6,049 nucleotides of DNA from Massilia sp. (GTDB taxonomy: Bacteria > Pseudomonadota > Gammaproteobacteria > Burkholderiales > Burkholderiaceae_D): contig DOUW01000087.1 in assembly GCA_003520365.1 (NCBI GenBank), positions 1-6,049 of the forward strand, in the 5' to 3' direction. Each line of letters opens with the position of its first letter. Within the stretch, counting starts at the first letter, position 1. Under the pieces are notes generated by a model, which searched no databases, had not been told where the DNA came from, and saw nothing but the letters and a program-made list of their open reading frames with translations. Of this stretch, positions 1 through 6,049 are shown piece after piece. Position numbers and translations under genes: made by a program.

Positions 1-1398
1 GTCAGCCCGCCCGACGCCGTGCGCCTGCCCGCCGGCGTGAGCAGCTGCCTGCACCTCACCCTGAACAGCACCCGGGACGGCGCCGCGCCGATCCAGGCCC
101 TGCCCGCGCTGCGCGTCTTCATCGACGGCGAACCCTCGTTCTGCGCGGCGCTGCGCGATGCGCTGTTCATGCGCGGCCTGGCCGCCTGGGCCGAGGCCGA
201 CCACAACGGGCGCTGGGTGGCGCTATCTTCCATTCCAGTCAAGGCCGCCGGCTTCGAGGAAGACGAGGCGCTGATCGATTTCCCGGCCCGCTCGCATGCG
301 GCCTACCGCCTGCTGACCGAATACTTCTGCTTCCCCGAGAAATTCAATTTTTTCGATATCGACCTGGCGGCGATGGCGGCCGTCCTGCCGCCGGGCGCGC
401 GTTCGATCACCCTGCACCTGGGGATCAAAGGCATCCGCGCCGATTCGAACACGGCGCGCATGCTTTCGACGCTGTCGACCAACAACGTGCTGCTCGGCTG
501 TACGCCGGTGATCAACCTGTTCCGCCAGCGCGGCGAGCCGATCCGCCTGACCCACGCCAGCGCCAGCTACCCGGTGCTGGCCGATGCGCGCCGCGCCTTT
601 GCCTACGAGATCTATTCGATCGATTCGGTGAACCTGGTGCGCCAGACGCCGCAGGGAGAAACCGTCGTCGAGTTCCGCCCCTTTTATTCGCTGAAGCATG
701 CGCAGACGCCGGAGCAGAACGGCCACTACTGGGCGATGCGGCGCGATGAAGAGTTGATGGAACGCAGCCCGGGCTTCGAGGCCCAGATCTCGATCGTCGA
801 CATCGACTTCGACCCGGCCGCGGTCGAGACCGATACCCTGAACATCGACCTGACCTGCAGCAACCGCGATCTGCCATCCCTGCTCGGCTACGGCCAGCCC
901 GGCGGCGACCTGTTCCTCGAAGGCGGCTCGAACCTGCGCGCGATCGCCTTCCTGCGCAAGCCGACGCCCTCCTACCGCTTCGCGCACGGGCGCGGCGCCC
1001 ACTGGCGCCTGATCTCGCACCTGTCGCTGAACCACCTGTCGCTGGCCGACGGCGGCATCGATGCCTTCCGCGAGATGCTGGCGCTGTACGACCTGCCGCG
1101 CTCTCCCTCCTCGCAGCGGCAGATCGGCGGCATCGCCGACCTGGCCCAGCATGCGGCCACGGCCTGGATGTCGGGCAACCCTTTTACCTGCCTGGTGCGC
1201 GGCGTCGAGGTGCGCTTGAGTATCGACGAGGAAGCCTTTGTCGGCAGCGGCATCCACGCGTTTGCCCACATCGTCGAGCGTTTCCTGGCGCTCTACGTGC
1301 ACGCCAACAGCTTTACCCGGCTGGTGGTCGTCTCCAACAAGAACGGTGAGGAACTGCTCTCATGCACGCCACGAAGCGGCGATTCGAGCCTGCTGTAA
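1..1398 (+). CDS. tssF: Type VI secretion baseplate subunit TssF (VasA/ImpG family), 5'-truncated
   Basis: TssF is a cytoplasmic wedge protein of the T6SS baseplate; with TssG, TssK and TssE it forms the platform on which the tail tube and sheath polymerise. The frame is open from base 1, giving the last 465 residues. Family members are usually about 580-630 residues, so roughly 120-160 N-terminal residues lie off the left edge; the ATG at 19 is internal. Seen in order: YRLLTEYFCFPEKF (from 304), GCTPVINLF (about 496-522), the stretch around LPSLLGYG (near 870), WRLISHLSLNHLSL (1003-1044), and a C-terminal block with EEAFVGSG and ERFLALYVHANSF (about 1228-1315). The frame closes with the SGDSSLL tail, where family members commonly end in a similar RxG...LL. 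No frameshift or missing conserved block is visible. It overlaps tssG, implying translational coupling. Family assignment is from recognised motifs, not a search. Confidence 0.95.
   Translation, partial: VSPPDAVRLPAGVSSCLHLTLNSTRDGAAPIQALPALRVFIDGEPSFCAALRDALFMRGLAAWAEADHNGRWVALSSIPVKAAGFEEDEALIDFPARSHAAYRLLTEYFCFPEKFNFFDIDLAAMAAVLPPGARSITLHLGIKGIRADSNTARMLSTLSTNNVLLGCTPVINLFRQRGEPIRLTHASASYPVLADARRAFAYEIYSIDSVNLVRQTPQGETVVEFRPFYSLKHAQTPEQNGHYWAMRRDEELMERSPGFEAQISIVDIDFDPAAVETDTLNIDLTCSNRDLPSLLGYGQPGGDLFLEGGSNLRAIAFLRKPTPSYRFAHGRGAHWRLISHLSLNHLSLADGGIDAFREMLALYDLPRSPSSQRQIGGIADLAQHAATAWMSGNPFTCLVRGVEVRLSIDEEAFVGSGIHAFAHIVERFLALYVHANSFTRLVVVSNKNGEELLSCTPRSGDSSLL
1348..1353 (+). promoter_or_regulatory. 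Ribosome binding site of tssG
   Basis: GAGGAA lies inside the 3' end of tssF, eight bases before the ATG at 1362. It supports that ATG as the tssG start and means tssG is probably translated from the same mRNA as tssF, with ribosomes ending tssF 37 bases into tssG. Confidence 0.7.
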
Positions 1399-2447
1399 TC
1401 GAACGGCTGTTCCGCGAACCCTACCGCTTCGAGTATTTCCAGGCGGTGCGCGTGCTCGAGCTCTGGCTCAAGCGCAGCGGCATGCCGCCGCGGCAGATGG
1501 TCGCCGACTTCCTGCGTTTCCAGAACTCGACCTCGCTGCGCTTCCCGGCCAGCCAACTGGAGGCTATCCAGACCGAGCCGCGCGACATTGCGCGCGACGC
1601 CGCCTCGCTCGGGGCCGCGCTGGCCGCGAAGCAGCTGAAGTACGTGCGCCTGACGCCCTCCTTCATGGGGCTGCTGGGCGGGAACGGCGTGCTGCCGGCG
1701 CACTACACCGAGCGCATTGCCGAGCACCTGTTCAACGAGAAGGACGAGGGCGCGCGCGCTTTCCTCGACACCTTCTCGAACCGCTCGCTGGCGCTGTTCT
1801 ATGCGGCCTGGCGCAAGTACCGGTTGGCCTTCCAGTACCAGCTCGACGGGCAGGATGCCTTCCTGCCGCTGCTGCTGTCCCTGGCGGGCCTGGGCAATGC
1901 CTCGCTGCGCAAGCGCCTGTCCAGCCGCGCGGATGGCGCCGTGCTCGACGAATCGATCGGCTACTTCGCCGCGTCGATCCGGCACCGGCCCACCTCGGCC
2001 GTGCAGCTGGCGCGCGTACTGTCGGAATACTTCGGTCACCCGGTGCAGGTCGAGCAATTCGTCGGGCGCTGGTACGAGGTGCCGCTGGCCCAGCAGACCG
2101 CGCTCGGCGGCAATATCGGCGTGCTCGGCAAGGATGCGATCGCGGGCGGACGCGTCTGGCAGCGCGACCTGCGCCTGCGCCTGGTTGTCGGGCCGCTCGA
2201 CCACGCCGGTTTCACCGCCTTCCTGCCCGGCGGGATGGCGGCGCGCGCATTGAAAAGCCTGCTGGCGATGTTCACCGGTGTCGTGCTCGAATACGAAGTC
2301 GAACTGGTGCTGCGCGCGGCCGAGGTGCGGCCGGTCACGATCTCGACCACCGGGACGCTGGGGCGCCTCGGCTGGGATGCCTACCTGGTCGAGGGCCCGC
2401 AGGAGCAGGACCGCCGCGACGTGCGCTACGACCTGCTTGCCGGCTGA
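1362..2447 (+). CDS. tssG: Type VI secretion baseplate subunit TssG (VasB/ImpH family)
   Basis: TssG is the partner of TssF in the T6SS baseplate wedge; in characterised systems two TssF copies clamp one TssG, which also contacts TssK. The product is 361 residues, slightly long but within the family range (about 300-360). Seen: the N-terminal block with LFREPYRFEYFQAVRVLE (residues 16-33), the LRFQNSTSLRFPAS segment (51-64), the LTPSFMGLLGGNGVLPAHYTE segment (97-117), FLDTFSNRSLALFYAAWRKY (134-153), a central region with SAVQLARVLSEYFG (212-225), QFVGRW (232-237) and LGGNIGVLGKDA (248-259), and GPLDHAGFTAFLPGG (277-291). All are typical TssG landmarks. The ATG at 1362 was chosen for its Shine-Dalgarno site and because the N-terminal family block begins soon after. 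It overlaps tssF by 37 bp. The stop codon lies in the loop of a strong hairpin. No T6SS gene follows, so this is the end of the local transcription unit. Confidence 0.96.
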   Translation: MHATKRRFEPAVIERLFREPYRFEYFQAVRVLELWLKRSGMPPRQMVADFLRFQNSTSLRFPASQLEAIQTEPRDIARDAASLGAALAAKQLKYVRLTPSFMGLLGGNGVLPAHYTERIAEHLFNEKDEGARAFLDTFSNRSLALFYAAWRKYRLAFQYQLDGQDAFLPLLLSLAGLGNASLRKRLSSRADGAVLDESIGYFAASIRHRPTSAVQLARVLSEYFGHPVQVEQFVGRWYEVPLAQQTALGGNIGVLGKDAIAGGRVWQRDLRLRLVVGPLDHAGFTAFLPGGMAARALKSLLAMFTGVVLEYEVELVLRAAEVRPVTISTTGTLGRLGWDAYLVEGPQEQDRRDVRYDLLAG

Positions 2448-2461
2448 GCCGGCGCAGGTCG
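2429..2461 (+). terminator. Stop-codon-spanning hairpin at the end of tssG, possible terminator
   Basis: Bases 2429-2436 pair perfectly with 2454-2461 (8 bp). After a two-base TT bulge (2437-2438), 2439-2444 pair with 2448-2453 (GCCGGC on both sides, 6 bp). The three-base loop, 2445-2447, is exactly the TGA stop of tssG. The stem is very GC-rich and stable. No run of T follows, only a pyrimidine-rich stretch (about 2468-2484), so it is not a textbook intrinsic terminator. It could still pause or end transcription, protect the 3' end of the mRNA, or be helped by Rho. The structure is seen in the sequence; the function is inferred. Confidence 0.5.
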
Positions 2462-2526
2462 AGGCGGCCTTGCCCTTGTCTCTTGCGGGCGCGGTGGTCA
2501 TCTGCCCGAATAAGCAAAATCGTCAA

Positions 2527-2608
2527 ATTCAGCAAGCATATATCTGCCGGGTTTTAGGCGAAACCAACAGTTACCACAAGATATCATATATTCTTATAAT
2601 TGCTGAAT
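2527..2608. repeat. Long-range 9-bp inverted repeat ATTCAGCAA / TTGCTGAAT
   Basis: ATTCAGCAA at 2527-2535 is the exact reverse complement of TTGCTGAAT at 2600-2608, with 64 bases between them. The right arm falls inside the loop of the hairpin at 2588-2619, so the two pairings are either alternatives or form a pseudoknot. Perfect 9-bp matches do arise by chance in AT-rich DNA of this length, so this is reported as structure seen rather than as a proven element. Confidence 0.35.
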
Positions 2609-2619
2609 AGTAAGAATAT
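2588..2619. repeat. Perfect 9-bp inverted repeat ATATTCTTA / TAAGAATAT in the AT-rich spacer
   Basis: Arms at 2588-2596 and 2611-2619 match perfectly, with a 14-base loop (2597-2610). Neither strand has a T-run directly after the stem, although the A-run at 2631-2637 gives a T-run on the - strand shortly before the stem is reached. As a DNA site it could be an operator for a dimeric regulator; as RNA it would be a weak AT stem. No regulator gene is nearby to suggest which. Confidence 0.4.
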
Positions 2620-2828
2620 TCATGCCACCTAAAAAAATATTGCGTATATTGTTGCTATAAAATACATAGAATGGGGAGTAAGCAGACTTTTTGCACTGTG
2701 TCGCCGGTGATGCCGGGGACGGGCCAAGATGCATTCGCCGTTCGCCGCTACCAGAAGGTCACTGCGTTGGTGACTCTTCCGGTATGCCAGGAGCATGCGG
2801 CTCTTCCATTCGCGGACCTGTCGTGGCA

Positions 2829-3269
2829 TCAGTTCCAGCGCCCCGCGCGCCCGCCGATGCTGTAGCGGCCGGCGCCCAGCAGGATCAGGGCCACGGCGGC
2901 AAAGAAGAACATGCCCTGCAGTTCCAGCTCCCAGCCGCCGGTGGCGCTCAGGGCGAACAGCTGCGCGGTGTGCACCAGCAGCACGGCGACGATCATGTTG
3001 CCGGCAACGATCAGCGCGCCCAGGCGCGTCCACAGGCCGAACACGATCAACAAGGGCGCGATCACTTCGCCGACGTAGACCAGGTAGCCGATCGCTTCCG
3101 GCAATCCCAATTTTTGCAGCGCACCGGTGACGAAACCGATGCCGCCGACCAGCTTGGCGATACCGTGCAACAGCAGCATCAAGCCCAGTGCCAGGCGCAG
3201 CACCAGCTTGCCGAGGTCATCGTAACGAGACAGCGTTGCAGCGTCGATTGCTTGCGTTTCCGTTCTCAT
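2829..3269 (-). CDS. DoxX family membrane protein
   Basis: This encodes a 146-residue inner-membrane protein of the DoxX family (DoxX/DoxD superfamily). Members are small four-helix proteins often found beside redox enzymes; their biochemical role is mostly unknown, though a mycobacterial DoxX has been linked to a membrane oxidoreductase complex in oxidative-stress defence. Hydrophobic stretches lie at about residues 22-42, 58-78, 82-104 and 118-134. The LHGIAKLVGG motif at the end of helix 1 (34-43) and GAGRYSIGG after helix 4 (132-140) are typical. The start at 3269 was chosen because GGGAG sits six bases upstream and the family homology begins just after it; the frame stays open to 3395, but the extra 42 residues are Cys/Arg-rich and unlike the family. 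It lies on the same strand as the molybdenum subunit gene, 129 bp downstream, so it may be co-transcribed or have its own promoter. The specific function is not known. Confidence 0.9.
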   Translation of the reverse strand: MRTETQAIDAATLSRYDDLGKLVLRLALGLMLLLHGIAKLVGGIGFVTGALQKLGLPEAIGYLVYVGEVIAPLLIVFGLWTRLGALIVAGNMIVAVLLVHTAQLFALSATGGWELELQGMFFFAAVALILLGAGRYSIGGRAGRWN

Positions 3270-3275
3270 GTCGTG

Positions 3276-3280
3276 CTCCC
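3276..3280 (-). promoter_or_regulatory. Ribosome binding site of the DoxX gene
   Basis: On the - strand GGGAG lies six bases before the ATG at 3269. It decides the start between this ATG and an upstream in-frame ATG at 3395. Confidence 0.65.
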
Positions 3281-3313
3281 GCGAACGTGGACACCATGCG
3301 TGTGTACAACAGT

Positions 3314-3391
3314 ATGCGCCGTATGGGCAGCGCGTTGCGCACGCATCAACAACACCCTGCGGCGCATCGGACAGGCCGGTGCGCCGGCTTG
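3314..3391 (-). other. Hairpin-rich spacer between molybdenum subunit and DoxX genes, possible attenuator or weak terminator
   Basis: Two structures lie in the 129-bp spacer. Close behind the stop of the molybdenum subunit gene, GCCGG/CCGGC (3375-3379 with 3384-3388) forms a 5-bp stem with a four-base loop; two further pairs (3372-3373 with 3390-3391) can form beyond one mismatch on the - strand RNA. Further downstream, ATGCGCCG (3314-3321) pairs with CGGCGCAT (3360-3367), enclosing a small GCGC/GCGC hairpin (3330-3340). Neither is followed by a T-run on the - strand, so at best they would partly reduce readthrough into the DoxX gene or stabilise the upstream mRNA. I see no convincing sigma-70 promoter for the DoxX gene here. 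Confidence 0.35.
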
Positions 3392-3398
3392 ACACTGC

Positions 3399-5693
3399 TT
3401 ACGGACCGCCGGCCAGCACCTTGTCCGGCGTGATCGGCGTGCTGCGGATACGCTTGCCGGTGGCGTGGAAGATCGCGTTGCTGATCGCCGCCGGCACGCT
3501 GACGATGCCGATCTCGCCCACGCCCTTGGCGCCCAGGCGGCTGACGATGCGGTCGTCCTCTTCCACGAAGATGACGTCGACGTCGTGGATGTCGGCGTTC
3601 ACGGCCACGTGGTACTCGGACAGGTTGTGGTTCATGAAACGGCCGTAGCGGTGGTCGGTATGGCTTTCCTCGTGCAGCGCCTGGCTGATGCCCCAGACCA
3701 CGCCGCCGACGATCTGGCTGCTCGCTGTCTTGGTGTTCATGATGCGCCCGGCGGCGATCGCGCTGACCACGCGCGTGACGCGCACCACGCCGAGCTCCTC
3801 GTCCACCCGCACCTCGACGAACACCGCCGAGTGCACCATGCGCCGGTATTTGCGCTGTTTGAGCATCTGCGGCAGCATCAGGTACTTTTCCTCGAGACGA
3901 TCGTGGCCGCTGCGCTCGACGATGGTGGCGAGCGACACCCAGGTCGACGGGTCGCGCTTCAGGCGCAGCGCGCCGTCGACGAATTCCACGTCTTTCAAAC
4001 GCTTGTCGCGGAACGGAGAATCGGCGGCCGATTGGGCGTAGCGCAGCAGGGTCAGGCGCAGCTTGTCGCAGGCGCCGGCCACCGCCGAGCCGACGGTCGC
4101 CACGTGCGAGGAGCCGCCTTCGACCGGCGCCGCCGGCAGGGTCGAGTCGCCCAGCTGGAACGTGACGCGCTCGAGCGGCAGGCCCATGGCTTCGGCGGCG
4201 ATCATCGCCATCACGGTATAGGTGCCGGTGCCGATGTCGCTGGCCGCGCTCGACACCACCAGCCTGCCGTCGGCATGCATCACGGCGCTGGCGCGCGCGA
4301 ACATCTGCATCGCATCCCAGGCGCCGGTCGCCATGCCCCAGCCGACCAGTTCCGAGCCCTCGCGCATCGAGCGCGGTTCGAGCGTGCGCTTGTCCCAGCC
4401 GAAGCGCTCGGCGCCCTGCTCGTAGCAGGCGCGCAGTTCCTTGCTCGAATACGGTTTGTCGTCGGCCGGGGAGCGCTCGGCATAGTTCTTCAGGCGCAGC
4501 GCGAGCGGGTCCATGTGCAGTTTATACGCCAGCTCGTCCATCGCGATTTCGAGCGCGACCATGCCGTGGGCCGCGCCCGGCGCGCGCATGTCCATCGGCG
4601 TGTAATGGTCGACGCTCACCAGCTTGTAGCCGAGCTTGATGTTGTCGCAGGCGTACAGGAGCCCGGACCAGTTCACCACGACCTCGACGTAATCCTCGAT
4701 CTTCGAGGTTTCGCCGATCGCCTCGTGCATGATCGAGGTCAGGGTGCCGTCCTTTTCGGCCGCCAGCTTCACGTACTGCACGGTTTCCGGGCGGTGGCCG
4801 AAAGTGAACATCTGCTGGCGCGTCATCATCACGCGCACCGAGCGCTTCAGCTTGAGCGACGCCATCACGGCCAATGTGAGCTGGTATTGCGGGCGCAGGC
4901 CGGAACCGAAGGCGCCGCCAACATACGGGTTGCGCACCGTGACCTTGTGCTTCGGCAGGCCGAACACGTGCGAGACGTACCAGCGGCTGTTCTGCGAGCT
5001 TTGCGTCTTGTCGTAGATGGTCAAGTGGCCGTCCTCGCCGCGGATCACGGTCGAGGCGAACAGTTCGAGCGGATTGTGATGCTCGACGCCATGGTGGAAC
5101 TCGGCTTCGACCTTCACCGGAGCCGCCTTCCAGGCCTTCTCGGCGTCGCCCTTTTCCGGCGGCGGCGGTTCGAAACCGGCGCGCAGCCCCGTCGGCTTGT
5201 AGGCGCGATCGAGGTTCGCGGTCATGCGCGTGTCGTGGCCCTCTTCGTCCTCGTGGTAGTACACGCGCACCAGGGCGGCGCCGCGCCGCGCGGCCTCGAA
5301 GCTGTCGGCCAGCACCAGCGCCACCGGCTGCCCGTTGTAGATCACCCGGTCGTCGTAAAACGGCTTGAAGGGCGAGCCGGGCGGCGCCGTCATGTCCTTG
5401 TAGTGGATGTCGAAGGAACGCATCTTCGGGCGGTTCAGGTGGCTCATCACCTCGACCACGCCCTCCAGCGCCATCGCCTCGGCATCGTCGATGGTCACGA
5501 TGCGGCCCTTGGCGACCGTACTGCTCACCACCACGCCATACAGCAGGTCGGGCGCGACGTGTTCGGCGGCGTAGCGGGCCTCGCCCGTCACTTTCGCGCG
5601 GCCGTCGATGCGCGAAACGGCGCTGCCGGTGCGTACCTGGCCGGTGCCCGGTTCCGCGACGGGGGCGCGCAAATCCTGGATCAGGTCAGTCAT
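3399..5693 (-). CDS. Xanthine dehydrogenase/aldehyde oxidase family, molybdopterin-binding (large) subunit, PaoC/YagR-like
   Basis: This is the catalytic subunit of a molybdenum hydroxylase, oxidising an aldehyde or N-heterocycle at the Mo centre and passing electrons through 2Fe-2S and FAD subunits. It has 764 residues; PaoC of E. coli is a little shorter. The a/b hammerhead domain covers about residues 30-150, starting at [15 protein letters not shown] (27-41) and including [12 protein letters not shown] (119-130). The Mo-cofactor domains follow, with [11 protein letters not shown] (255-265), [10 protein letters not shown] (368-377), [11 protein letters not shown] (485-495), [13 protein letters not shown] (526-538), and GAKGVGEIG (721-729), where Glu727 is the expected catalytic base. 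The tail [18 protein letters not shown] (743-760) is typical of the PaoC branch. The ATG at 5693 was chosen because GGAGAA precedes it and it overlaps the FAD gene stop by 8 bp; an upstream in-frame start at 5846 would read through the FAD gene. No Tat signal is seen; in E. coli PaoABC it is on the Fe-S subunit. The substrate cannot be told. Confidence 0.95.
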   Translation of the reverse strand: MTDLIQDLRAPVAEPGTGQVRTGSAVSRIDGRAKVTGEARYAAEHVAPDLLYGVVVSSTVAKGRIVTIDDAEAMALEGVVEVMSHLNRPKMRSFDIHYKDMTAPPGSPFKPFYDDRVIYNGQPVALVLADSFEAARRGAALVRVYYHEDEEGHDTRMTANLDRAYKPTGLRAGFEPPPPEKGDAEKAWKAAPVKVEAEFHHGVEHHNPLELFASTVIRGEDGHLTIYDKTQSSQNSRWYVSHVFGLPKHKVTVRNPYVGGAFGSGLRPQYQLTLAVMASLKLKRSVRVMMTRQQMFTFGHRPETVQYVKLAAEKDGTLTSIMHEAIGETSKIEDYVEVVVNWSGLLYACDNIKLGYKLVSVDHYTPMDMRAPGAAHGMVALEIAMDELAYKLHMDPLALRLKNYAERSPADDKPYSSKELRACYEQGAERFGWDKRTLEPRSMREGSELVGWGMATGAWDAMQMFARASAVMHADGRLVVSSAASDIGTGTYTVMAMIAAEAMGLPLERVTFQLGDSTLPAAPVEGGSSHVATVGSAVAGACDKLRLTLLRYAQSAADSPFRDKRLKDVEFVDGALRLKRDPSTWVSLATIVERSGHDRLEEKYLMLPQMLKQRKYRRMVHSAVFVEVRVDEELGVVRVTRVVSAIAAGRIMNTKTASSQIVGGVVWGISQALHEESHTDHRYGRFMNHNLSEYHVAVNADIHDVDVIFVEEDDRIVSRLGAKGVGEIGIVSVPAAISNAIFHATGKRIRSTPITPDKVLAGGP

Positions 5694-6049
5694 GGCGTTC
5701 TCCGGTATTGGTGACGGTGCCCTGCACCGCCGTTTCCAGCGCGCGCACGATGGCGTTGCGCGCCAGGCGGATCTTGAAGTCGTTGTGGCCCTGGCCGCGC
5801 GCGCCGTCGAGCAGCGCGTCGGCCACTTGCCGGAAGCGGTCGGCATCGGGCCTGGCGCCTTCGAGCAGCGCCTCGGCTTCCGGCCGGCGCCAGGGTTTAT
5901 GGGCGACGCCGCCGAGGGCGATGCGCGCGCTCCTGACCACGCCGTCGGAACCGATGTCGAGCGCGGCGGCGACCGAGACCAGCGCGAAGGCGTACGACAG
6001 GCGTTCGCGGATCTTCAGGTAGGCCGAGTGGCGGGGGGAGGGGGGGGCG
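5686..6049 (-). CDS. FAD-binding subunit of a xanthine dehydrogenase/aldehyde oxidase family enzyme (PaoB/YagS-like), 5'-truncated
   Basis: This subunit holds FAD and relays electrons from the 2Fe-2S subunit to the final acceptor. Only the last 120 residues are in the window; the family is about 320-340 residues, so the N-terminal FAD-binding part lies past the right edge. What is seen is the C-terminal domain (CO dehydrogenase flavoprotein C-terminal type): [20 protein letters not shown] (just after the edge), then [14 protein letters not shown] (about residues 42-55), AEALLEG (58-64) and [16 protein letters not shown] (93-108). The AHKPWR motif fits the PaoB/YagS branch rather than classical XdhB. 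The frame is open to the edge; a GTG at 5940 is internal. The stop TGA (5686-5688) lies inside the start region of the molybdenum subunit gene (8-bp overlap). The edge-proximal codons contain long C-runs encoding a Pro-rich APPSPR segment, plausible for the family linker but prone to sequencing error. Confidence 0.92.
   Translation of the reverse strand, partial: APPSPRHSAYLKIRERLSYAFALVSVAAALDIGSDGVVRSARIALGGVAHKPWRRPEAEALLEGARPDADRFRQVADALLDGARGQGHNDFKIRLARNAIVRALETAVQGTVTNTGERHD
5698..5703 (-). promoter_or_regulatory. Ribosome binding site of the molybdenum subunit gene
   Basis: On the - strand GGAGAA lies four bases before the ATG at 5693, within the last codons of the FAD subunit gene. 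Together with the 8-bp gene overlap it fixes the start and suggests coupled translation of the two subunits. Confidence 0.65.

Larger units (their letters stand above)
2462..2828. other. Intergenic spacer between convergent tssG and DoxX gene, AT-rich in its centre
   Basis: This stretch lies between the 3' ends of two convergent units and holds no gene I can support. From about 2500 to 2680 it is strongly AT-rich, with runs such as AAAAAAA (2631-2637), unlike the GC-rich genes on both sides; from about 2690 the base composition returns towards the local norm. It contains small hairpins: GGTTT/AAACC (2550-2554 with 2561-2565) and GTCAC/GTGAC (2758-2762 with 2770-2774), plus the longer inverted repeats listed separately. 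A loose promoter-like pair on + (TTGCGT at 2640-2645 and TACATA at 2663-2668, 17 bp apart) has no convincing gene behind it. The short open frames here lack family features. It may be a terminator region, an H-NS/MvaT-type silencer target, or the scar of an old insertion; the sequence does not decide. Confidence 0.6.

Noticed and set aside
223..1302. A 359-codon frame antisense to tssF
   Set aside because: It is a shadow of tssF with a Gln/Val/Asp-rich, domain-free translation.
1238..2557. A 439-codon + strand frame and a 402-codon - strand frame (1293-2501) overlapping tssG
   Set aside because: Both are out of frame with tssG, whose translation shows clear family blocks; these products are low-complexity Arg/Ala-rich or Gln/Arg-rich sequences without family features.
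2622..2660. A 12-residue reading frame MPPKKILRILLL that could be a leader peptide
   Set aside because: It has no clear ribosome binding site and no downstream + strand gene for it to regulate.
2640..2668. A promoter-like TTGCGT - 17 bp - TACATA pair on the + strand
   Set aside because: Both boxes match the consensus poorly, such pairs are common by chance in AT-rich DNA, and no supported gene follows.
2629..2796. A 55-residue - strand open frame beginning MLLAYRKSHQ, with GGAAGAG a few bases upstream
   Set aside because: There is a plausible ribosome site and a hydrophobic C-terminus, but no family resemblance, and the tail simply reads through the AT-rich spacer. It could be chance; ribosome profiling would settle it.
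2671..2865. A 64-residue + strand open frame starting at the ATG at 2671
   Set aside because: It has no Shine-Dalgarno site, no recognisable features, and runs into the 3' end of the convergent DoxX gene.
3270..3395. A 42-residue N-terminal extension of the DoxX protein from an upstream ATG at 3395
   Set aside because: The extension is Cys/Arg-rich and unlike the family, and a good ribosome binding site precedes the internal ATG at 3269.
3465..5714. A 749-codon open frame antisense to the molybdenum subunit gene
   Set aside because: It mirrors the codon structure of a confidently identified gene. Its translation is rich in His, Arg, Val and Ala with no recognisable domain, as expected for the antisense frame of a GC-rich gene.

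Overview
This is a GC-rich proteobacterial window with convergent gene blocks. High GC, the style of the type VI secretion genes and the PaoBC-like oxidoreductase suggest a betaproteobacterium. Something near Massilia/Duganella (Oxalobacteraceae) is plausible, but no marker gene is present and that placement is a guess.

Left block (1-2447, + strand): the 3' part of tssF runs in from the left edge. It is followed, with a 37-bp overlap, by a complete tssG. These are two core baseplate (wedge) proteins of a type VI secretion system. No further + strand gene follows tssG, so this is the 3' edge of that part of the T6SS cluster. A 14-bp hairpin straddles the tssG stop codon, with UGA as its three-base loop.

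Middle (2448-2828): about 380 bp without a convincing gene lies between the convergent ends of tssG and a DoxX gene. Roughly 2500-2680 is strikingly AT-rich compared with the genes and contains several inverted repeats, two of which share bases and cannot both form in simple nested fashion.

Right block (2829-6049, - strand): reading leftward from the right edge, there is the C-terminal part of an FAD-binding subunit. Next, overlapping it by 8 bp, is the complete 764-residue molybdenum-cofactor subunit of a three-subunit xanthine dehydrogenase/aldehyde oxidase family enzyme (E. coli PaoB/PaoC type). After a 129-bp gap with hairpins comes a 146-residue DoxX-family membrane protein. The [2Fe-2S] subunit would be expected just beyond the right edge. 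An XdhC/PaoD-type maturation chaperone, which follows paoC in E. coli, is absent from the place where DoxX sits.

I found no mobile element, tRNA, rRNA, CRISPR array or clear new system. The parts most worth a second look are the structured AT-rich spacer, the stop-codon hairpin, the DoxX placement and the C-tract at the right edge.
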